From Pascua guehoae (taxonomy: Eukaryota > Basidiomycota > Tremellomycetes > Trichosporonales > Trichosporonaceae), in assembly GCA_001600415.1 (NCBI GenBank), contig BCJX01000012.1, positions 1,052,060-1,116,059 on the forward strand: 64,000 bases of DNA, written 5' to 3'. Made by a program: the position numbers and the translations under genes. Below are positions 57,171 to 64,000 of the stretch, one piece after another. Each line of letters opens with the position of its first letter. The first letter of the stretch is position 1. Below the pieces are notes generated by a model. That model was not told where the DNA came from, did no database searches, and saw nothing but the letters and a program-made list of their open reading frames with translations.

Positions 57171-58323
57171 GTGCCCAACGCTCGTATCCGTTTGCCATTT
57201 TCAGCATCACATGTGATAACCAGACACGACGTTGCGCACGGCTGTCGCACGTGAACAATATTTTTAATACAACTCATACGAACACGCATTGTTTCGCATA
57301 TATACATGCATTGTACATACCACACTTCCAATACAGACGTCGAGCTGCCGGCCCTAGCTGCCAGTTCCTCACTTGCTTTACCAGCCGTAAGGCTCACTCT
57401 CGCTGGCAAAAGTCCAAGACTCGCTTTGTGCGGCTCTAGCTGGGGCCTCACCATACCCAGCTCCGTCTGCATGGCCATCCGACACACGTATTGATCAGTC
57501 CGGTGCGACTTTCTCCTACCCCCGACTTGCCAAGTGTCGCACCCAACAACTCACAGCCTACCCTCCTGGCATTGTGGCACGCCGTACCCCGTGGCCCTGT
57601 CGACCAGAATGCCTTTCTGCAATGCACGCACAACAGGGACCTGGCGCGTCTCGCACTCCACCGTATGCAGGGACACCAGTCACACATGCCCGAGCCCAGC
57701 AACTCAGAAGCCTTTGGGCTCACAGTCTTACCACGGGTTCTGGATATCAGTGGTGCCAAACTGCGGATGAGGGGGATATCAGAGACGCCACGGCGGCGCA
57801 CGGCGTTATGTTCCAGGCACCACTCGGCGCGCCCCGGCGACAGCAAGTGGCGGTGGGCGAGAAACGCACTACAAAACGCCGGTTGAACGCCGAGTATTGT
57901 AGTGTGTATTTTGGGCCGGGGGGAAATGGACTATGAAACGGGGTTGACGAAGAGATCTTGAGCTAGTGAATATTTCGGCGGTGGGCAAAACCCGCTATGC
58001 GTCTGGACGGGCTGAAGGAGGATCAGTAGTAGTGTTGGACGAAATGCTGCCCCGCCAATTGCCAGATGGCTGATCCTGGGCTATCCCCCTGATGCACGGA
58101 CGAGAGCATGCAGACTCAGAGTCCCAGCTTGAGAACAACTACCTGCAAAGAATGCACCAGGGCGTCGTCTTGACAGTCTTACATGCATTCGCTTCTATTA
58201 TACAGCCATTGCAGCACATGCACCACACGTCCTTCACCGTAACGGCAGTGCACTCGCGAGAGCTCGCGCATACTACCGTAGCCTCCATGCCCCCCCCCCC
58301 CCTTCCCCCCTCCTCCACCCGTC
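57171..58323. other. intergenic, no gene seen
   Basis: Convergent 3' ends of the aquaporin and LENG1-like genes. A C run lies near 58290-58302. Open frames in the middle (57491-57936) show no coding signal. Confidence 0.5.
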
Positions 58324-59625
58324 CTATCTCCCGACCGACCGCCTCCGCTCCCTCTCCCTACCCCTCCCGGCATCAGACGCGCTCTCCCACGCATCATGGA
58401 ACCTCCTCCCGGCATTATCCTTGCGCTGTTCGAGTTCATCCTGCCACGACGCGTACTCTGGCGTCTCCCAGCCCTTCCTGTTCCCGTGTGCACTCGCGTT
58501 CCGCTTGGCGACGAGCGCGAGTGCCCGCTCGCGCTCGCTCTGGGCACCGCGCCCTGGCGCGGGACGGCGTGTCTTGTCGGCCGCGAGCGTCTTGTTGATG
58601 CTCGTGAGCGGGTCATTGCGGTCTTTGGCACGTGCGTCCCGCCGTCTGTCGAATGTCAGCTGAGTTTTGGCTAAGAAGATCATAGCTCACCTCTCACGGG
58701 CACGGCGCTGCTCGGCGTCCTTGCCCGCCTCTGTATCCTCGACGCGCCGCAGGTCGCGGTTCGCGTACCACGGCTTGGTCTCGCGCTCCGGGCGGCCGAG
58801 GTACATTGTAAACTTGTCCGCCTCCTGCTCGGCCTTGCGGCGTGCGAGTTCTTCGAGCGAGGGTGGCGCTGGCGGGGGTGCATTCTTGGCCTGCTGGGTT
58901 AGACCACCGAAGAGGAAGCGTCGACCCACATTCTCAATGTCGGCAAACAGGTTGATGTGTCCCCCTGAACTCCACTTTTCTCGCCAGTCGGCTTCCCCTT
59001 CCTTCTCCCCACCTTCCCCGCCTTCCCTGTCCCGCCCACCCGCACCGCGACTTCCTTCCCCCGCAGCCTCTCTCGCCTTCCTCGCCTTGTCCCGCCGCGC
59101 CGTCTCGCTCGGAAAGTCAAAGTCGAGCCGCTCGCGCTGTCGTCGTTCCTTGCGCTCCGCCCGCGCTTTTTCTCGCCGGTGTCGTTCGAGGAGGGACCCG
59201 TCACCGTCTGCAGGTTGCAGTGAGCCCGATCCTGATCCCGATCCCACGGTTGGCGAGCCCGCACGTTGGCGGAGGGCGATCAGGCGCGCTGATGATTTCT
59301 GCCAATCAGCACCCCATAACACTGACCAGATATCCGAATAACGACGTGGTATAAGCACCACACCATCACTTCACTTCTTCTTGATAGCAATAACCCGCAA
59401 AGGGCCGCGGGGGACACATTGACACATTCCCCGAGCCCGAGCCCGAGCCCGACTCACCGCCTCAATCGCGGCTTGCTCGCGCTGCTGCTCCTCGACGCGC
59501 GCCTTGGCTTCGTCCTCGCGCACGCGTTGCTTGTTCTTGGCATTGTACGGGTGGTACGACTTGTGGCTGGGGGTGAGCTAGGGACACACCAAACCAGCTC
59601 ACTGTAGGATCTGTAGTCGCGGCAT
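58324..59625 (-). CDS. LENG1-like protein with N-terminal Cir domain, 353 aa
   Basis: Four exons: 59625-59603, 59566-59458, 59298-58691 and 58645-58324 (1062 nt, in frame), with introns of 36, 159 and 45 nt. The N-terminus after splicing reads MPRLQILHHKSYHPYNAKNK then RVREDEAKARVEEQQREQAA, ending in SSARLIALRQRAG. This is the Cir_N domain of CBF1-interacting corepressor and leukocyte-receptor-cluster member 1 proteins. The rest is charged and low complexity, with a conserved-looking block EKWSSGGHINLFADIENV and a C-terminal WETPEYASWQDELEQRKDNA. Such proteins are nuclear and linked to splicing or transcription in other eukaryotes; the molecular role is not established here. Confidence 0.75.
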
Positions 59626-60069
59626 GGTTGGATGGGTAAACAAATCGTTGAGAGCAGCTGCAAGGAAAGAGTTCCAACAGGGTTGGTGACGTTGGGTGGC
59701 AACGGAAGCAAATCGAACACGTGGCATGTGAGACAGGATGCTAGGATGCATGCGCATCCGCGCAACAGGTTTGCAGCAGGCAGCTCGGCTGGCTCGGCAC
59801 CTCCAGACGTGACCAGCAGGCCATCAGAATGCTGCCATTTGTCATCGGGGGTGGTGGGCACCGCAGGTCAATATTTCTTGTGTACGGGGGAGCTCAAGAA
59901 GAGTAGGCAGGCTGTGTCACATGCCACAGACCGACCGAGAAGCGTCTTAGTGTCTAAGACATACTCGCCCCGGACAAGAGCTAGCAAATCTGCCTGCTTG
60001 CTTGTAATATTGCATGAGGCATCGTCCTGCTACACGTTCTCCTATGTGTTCTACACTACTATGCCAAGT
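59626..60069. other. short intergenic region
   Basis: Upstream of the LENG1-like gene and 3' of the second F-box gene. Nothing recognisable. Confidence 0.5.
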
Positions 60070-61216
60070 CTACCACATTATGTCTGTCTCGATCTCAAAC
60101 TCGTCTTCTCCAATAGCGTCGCGATATGCCTGTGCCGAGCAAAACGTGAGCGACTCTGCAATGACGGACCGCATTTGCTCGTCATCTTCGGCGGCCCCGG
60201 TGCGTTCGAGAATGTCGTTTGTCAGACGCGTCTTGATGGGCGTGTCGGCCACAGACGCGTCGCATGCGAAGCGGGTGTACAGATCGTCCATGCCGACAAA
60301 TGTAAACTGCGGGTGTCAGTTGTGGCCATTGGGGGGTTTGAGCTACCGGTAGTGTCTCAGCTGTACCAACCTTGATCTGGGGGATGGATAGGGCAATCTG
60401 GTGGATGACACTGTCAAAGAGGCGGGTGACGTTGACGTTTGCTCTGTCGTAGAGCACTTTGCCATTGTGGGGCTGGTAGATGTTTGTCCAGTCGTGGGAT
60501 ACTCTGTCGGTGTGGGGCAGGTAGATGAAGACGACGTGGCGGAGAGAGGTGGGCCAAGAGGAAGGGGCAATGCCAAACCCGCCGGTAAACGGCCCGCTGT
60601 GGTCGTTCATGGTAACGACGAGCTTTTCGACGCCGTGCTGTAATGGGCCCGTGGGGATCTCGCTATCTGGCCAGCGCTCGCGCCAACTGAGCCCGATGCG
60701 GGTTAACATGACCACGCGCCGCGAGCGGACCGGCCACGCCCACACGTCCTCGTAGGTGTGAATGTCGTGGTGTCGGAGCGTGTCGACATTTGTGAGCGCG
60801 CGGAACTGCGCGTACGCGTCCTTGACCGCGAGACGTTCCAGCCCAAAATTGCTAATGGGCGGGATATCCACGTCGAGAATCCGCACGTGGGACAGCACCG
60901 CCGAGAAGCGCGCTTGGCCCCTCGGCGTGAGGTCCCAGCCACACCCGTCCTCGTCGAGCTCCTGTACCAGGCCCGGCACGCCCGCCTCGTGACCCCCAGA
61001 GTTGTCGGCCATCTCGAATACGACACCGAGGGGCTCATTTAAAATGCCAAAGCAGTACCGCATGAGAATGTGGCGCGCGAGTATCGAGGTTGCACGCTCG
61101 TTCCACGACCTGCACACCATCCGCATCGTCTTGAGCGACTCGCGGTCGGCGTGCGCAAAGATCATGTCGATCAGGTGCGGGTAAAATGACGCAGAGAGCG
61201 TCATGCGCGGCGTCAT
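60070..61216 (-). CDS. F-box-like protein, 360 aa, two exons
   Basis: Exon 1 is 61216-60371 and exon 2 is 60306-60070, joined in phase 0 across a 64-nt intron with a GTTGGT donor. The N-terminal FYPHLIDMIFAHADRESLKT then MRMVCRSWNERA matches an F-box, which would bind Skp1 in an SCF ligase. The remainder has alternating beta-like segments without clear leucine-rich repeats (ISNFGLERLAVKDAYAQFRA, SLRHVVFIYLPHTDRV) and ends in an acidic tail, EDEFEIETDIMW. This is the style of the many F-box-only proteins in Trichosporonales-type genomes. It is not obviously a sister of the F-box gene at 2753-4331. Confidence 0.75.
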
Positions 61217-62562
61217 GGTGGAGAAGACGAGATGGCGGAAGGACTGTCAAGTCGCGGAAACATTGAAAGTTAGAGCAATGATGCAAGCTCCATTTAAGAG
61301 ACGAGCGACAACAACAGGGCCGCCCCCTCCCTCAAATGAGAGCACCAACGAAAGTCATCCAGTTTATCCGGCGCTATATCCGTCCCTCCCATTTTCATGT
61401 CCCAAACCACACCACACGACTTTGTCGTCTCGTCTCAATTTAGCATAGCTGTTCTTTACATGGTGACCACGCATGCAGAGTTGCCGACCAGCATACGCAT
61501 GTCAGCAAGCCGATGTGGCGCCTAAATGGGGTTTTGATTGCATGCCACTGATTATGCTGACCAACATCTCGACCATGAGAGGCTGAGGCAAGCCTCGCCA
61601 ACCTCGGATCCAGGACGCGCGCCAAGCTGGCCGGCTGCTGTGCACGGTGCAAACTTCGGCCGGCGACGACACAGGGTGTGAGTGCTTCGGGATGGGCGGG
61701 ATCAATTTGGCCATATGGGGTCCGGTGCCTTAATATCCCCCACCACATCCACACTGTAACAAGTGCTTTGTGTGGTCAGATCGTGGATGCTGCGCATCAA
61801 CATCGGCCGGTCTTGCAATCTCATTGAGTCACGTTACACCGCCATCACCGTATACACACTCTGCCCTGGGACGAGTCGACGGCGAGCTACTCACCATGCG
61901 GCGAACACGGTGGCCCACTCGATTTCACACTTCACCGCCCTACCTCGTACCTCACCCCTATTACTCACTCGGAGGATTGGAGCTTCCAGCGCCGCTGCTA
62001 GCACTGCCTTCTTCTCCCCATCCTGGTTTATGTTTGAGGGTTATGCTCAAATGCCAGTCTGCTGCTTCTCCAAGCTCTGCTGGAATCGAGGTGAACAGTG
62101 CATGCTCAGTGGAATTCTCCGCCTACCCCACCCCTGGTGTATCAAGACTTGAAACGCGGGGCGGTGCTGAAAAGTCCAGACTCCAACCTGCTCCCCCTCA
62201 TGTCGCCAAACCCCCTTGCAGGCGGTGTCCATGCCCCGTCCCCACACGTGTCGGCCTCGTTTGAGCGTGTACTCCTGTTTGAGCATGCACTGGTGTGTAC
62301 AACAATGAACTGTTCCCAGATTTGCCTGGCACACGAGTGCCAAGCCAGATATCTACACGGCGCGCTTGTTGCAAACTTGCAACGTCCACCCCGTGCAGAT
62401 CATCATCTCCTAGAGTCCAACACAGCGGGTCCCCTTGTTTATCTCCTCGATGTTTCCGGCTCTCCCAGCCTCGCATCGCCTCGAGCAAACATATATACGA
62501 GGTCGCGCGAGTCCCCTCCCCCCTCCCCCGCTCATTCTTTTCCTCATTTCTTGCCACCCGTC
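61217..62562. other. intergenic / promoter of the CAP-domain gene
   Basis: No gene supported. A TATATA at 62492-62497 lies 66 bp before the next ATG, followed by a CCCCTCC/CTC-rich leader. Confidence 0.5.
62492..62497 (+). promoter_or_regulatory. TATA box of the CAP-domain gene
   Basis: TATATA within CATATATACG, 66 bp upstream of the chosen ATG at 62563; supports that start over the open frame further upstream. Confidence 0.5.
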
Positions 62563-64000
62563 ATGTTGACCATGACCCCGATATCTATACTGTGGGCCTT
62601 CATCCCACTCCTCCCACTGCTCTCGGCGCAACCCATCGCCCAACACCCATGTCTCGGCCCCGGAGCAGCCCCGGCTTCAAGTCTACCGCCACCGACCAGC
62701 GCGGCCCAGCTCGATCCCTCTATCGCCGCCGTCATCCAAAGCTTTAGCGAGCAGCTGGCCGACGTCAACGACAAGCTCGAGTCGCTCGAGGCAAAGACTG
62801 AGACTGTGACCGAGACGACCACTACGCCCACTACACTGGAGATGACAGCGACCGTGACGGAGACCACCGCGGTCCCTACTACCCTGGAAATGACCCAAAC
62901 TGTGACCGAGACGCCTACGACTGGGGAGCTCACACCGACTCCGACACCGACGCCCACACCATCAGCCACGCCATTAGACTCGGCGACAGCCGACTCCCTC
63001 CCCGGAAACGCGACCCTCGTTGCGACGCCAGACGAAGCACCAGCGCCGGCTCCAGCACCAGCTTCATCACCCGCTACTGCGGGCAATGCGGGTGGGAATG
63101 GCGGAGACGCCAAGAGTGGCGGCTCGCAGAGCGCCGCGAGCGACGCAGACAAGATGAACCCACCAGAGTCTGTCACGGCGGACAATCCCATGGCCAAGGC
63201 GATTGTGGAACAGCACAACTCGATCCGCGCGCGTTTCGGTGAGTTGGTCCAGCAGCGTTGGAGCGTGCCAGAGCCCACGGGCGGTCCATAGAGAGATGGC
63301 AACCTGGGATTGGCGAGTATATCGCCACATCCGCACACCGCCCATGCCTAGACCGAGGGTGGAGCGTCCCCTGTCACACTCTAGATCTAGACAGCTGACG
63401 CGCAGGCGCACAACCACTCAAATGGGACGATACACTCGCTCAAGACGCTTTCAAGATTTCCAGACAGTGCGAATTCAAACATATCATGGGCATTAAAAAC
63501 AGCGCGCAGAACCTGTGAGTCGAAAAGGACGATGCGAGGTGGACCACAGGAACATGTTGGCTGACTTTGTAGCATGGACTGGCCCGTCGGGTCCGACAAG
63601 CAAAGCCCCGAGGAGCGCATCAAGATGCCCATTGACTGGTGGGCCCTCGAAGGACGTAAGTGGTTGTACAGCAGCAGATCATCTTGGCGTGGCCTACAGC
63701 GGACAGCAGATATTGACACTGCAGGATTCTGGGGCAAAGGGACGACCCAGGTGGTTGGCCACTTTAAGACTGTGAGTCCAGCACGCCTCCGTGATTGATG
63801 ACCTCCCGCTTACTCCAGGTTGTTCGCAAGGGACAGAGCCAAATCGGATGCGGATGGAACACGTGTGACGGCAAGAAGGGCGTCTTCTTCTGTGAGTACA
63901 TGGGACGGCACGGGGTGACGCAGTAACGCACACTGACTGTAGGCAACTATGACAATGCCGGAGCTTCTATCGGTGACGAGATTCCAGAACCAAAGGAGCA
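62563..64000 (+). CDS. secreted CAP (PR-1/SCP-like) protein, 3' truncated by window edge
   Basis: CAP proteins such as yeast Pry1 bind sterols and fatty acids outside the cell. Exons: 62563-63238, 63406-63514, 63573-63655, 63710-63771, 63819-63891, and 63943 to beyond the edge. Signal peptide: ISILWAFIPLLPLLSA. A short coiled coil (FSEQLADVNDKLESLEAKTE) is followed by a Thr/Glu/Pro stalk with TVTETT repeats and a run of Thr-Pro. The CAP fold starts at AIVEQHNSIRARFGAQPLKW and continues with CEFKHIMGIKNSAQNL, IKMPIDWWALEG, TTQVVGHFKTVVRKGQSQIG and CGWNTCDGKKGVFF, then CNYDNAG. The usual GEN motif is AQN here, and the His expected in the GHFTQ motif is not in place, so the classical metal site looks altered. 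The 3' end is missing. Confidence 0.85.

Overview
The window is nuclear DNA of a basidiomycete yeast or dimorphic fungus, most likely a tremellomycete close to the Trichosporonales. That placement is an inference from several traits: GC-rich coding sequence with G/C-ending codons, genes split by many short introns (often 34-65 nt) with GTGAGT/GTACGT donors, CTAAC branch points and CAG/TAG acceptors, intron-containing tRNA genes, and tandem families of BTB and F-box proteins. A run of 180 N at 14725-14904 shows that it is a scaffold with a sizing gap.

Layout. 0-9 kb: a small unknown gene, an F-box gene whose start codon abuts a long CA/CT microsatellite, the ribosome-biogenesis gene NOP9, and a small single-pass membrane protein. 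9.7-14 kb: one large disordered protein resembling Byr4/Bfa1, the mitotic-exit/septation GAP scaffold. 14.9-29 kb: an accessory stretch with four paralogous BTB/POZ genes (14.9, 24.5, 25.9 and 27.7 kb), a repeat-riddled unresolved gene, a secreted expansin-like protein and a cytochrome P450. 30.4-46 kb: a compact housekeeping block comprising glycerol-3-phosphate acyltransferase (SCT1/GPT2 family), ESCRT-I VPS23, Golgi tether COG5, NPL4 and an RGG/RS-rich nuclear-type protein. 46.3-51.6 kb: three tRNA-Ala(UGC) genes, an Ala/Thr-rich protein ending in a Zn2Cys6-type cysteine cluster, and a tRNA-Asp(GUC). 51.6-55.6 kb is about 4 kb without a gene I can defend. 55.6-64 kb: an aquaporin, a LENG1-like protein with an N-terminal Cir domain, a second F-box protein, and the 5' part of a secreted CAP/PR-1-like protein that runs off the right edge.

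The housekeeping genes serve membrane and protein traffic (VPS23, COG5, NPL4, acyltransferase) but are not an operon-like system; they look like ordinary neighbours. The secreted or surface-facing genes (expansin, CAP protein, aquaporin) and P450 are typical environmental-interface genes. The least explained material is the four-gene BTB family with conserved intron phases, the protein carrying a C-terminal zinc cluster, and the dense collection of minisatellites at 17.3-19.1 kb. Exon joins were worked out by hand from splice consensus and reading-frame continuity, so individual boundaries can be wrong even where the gene identity is firm.
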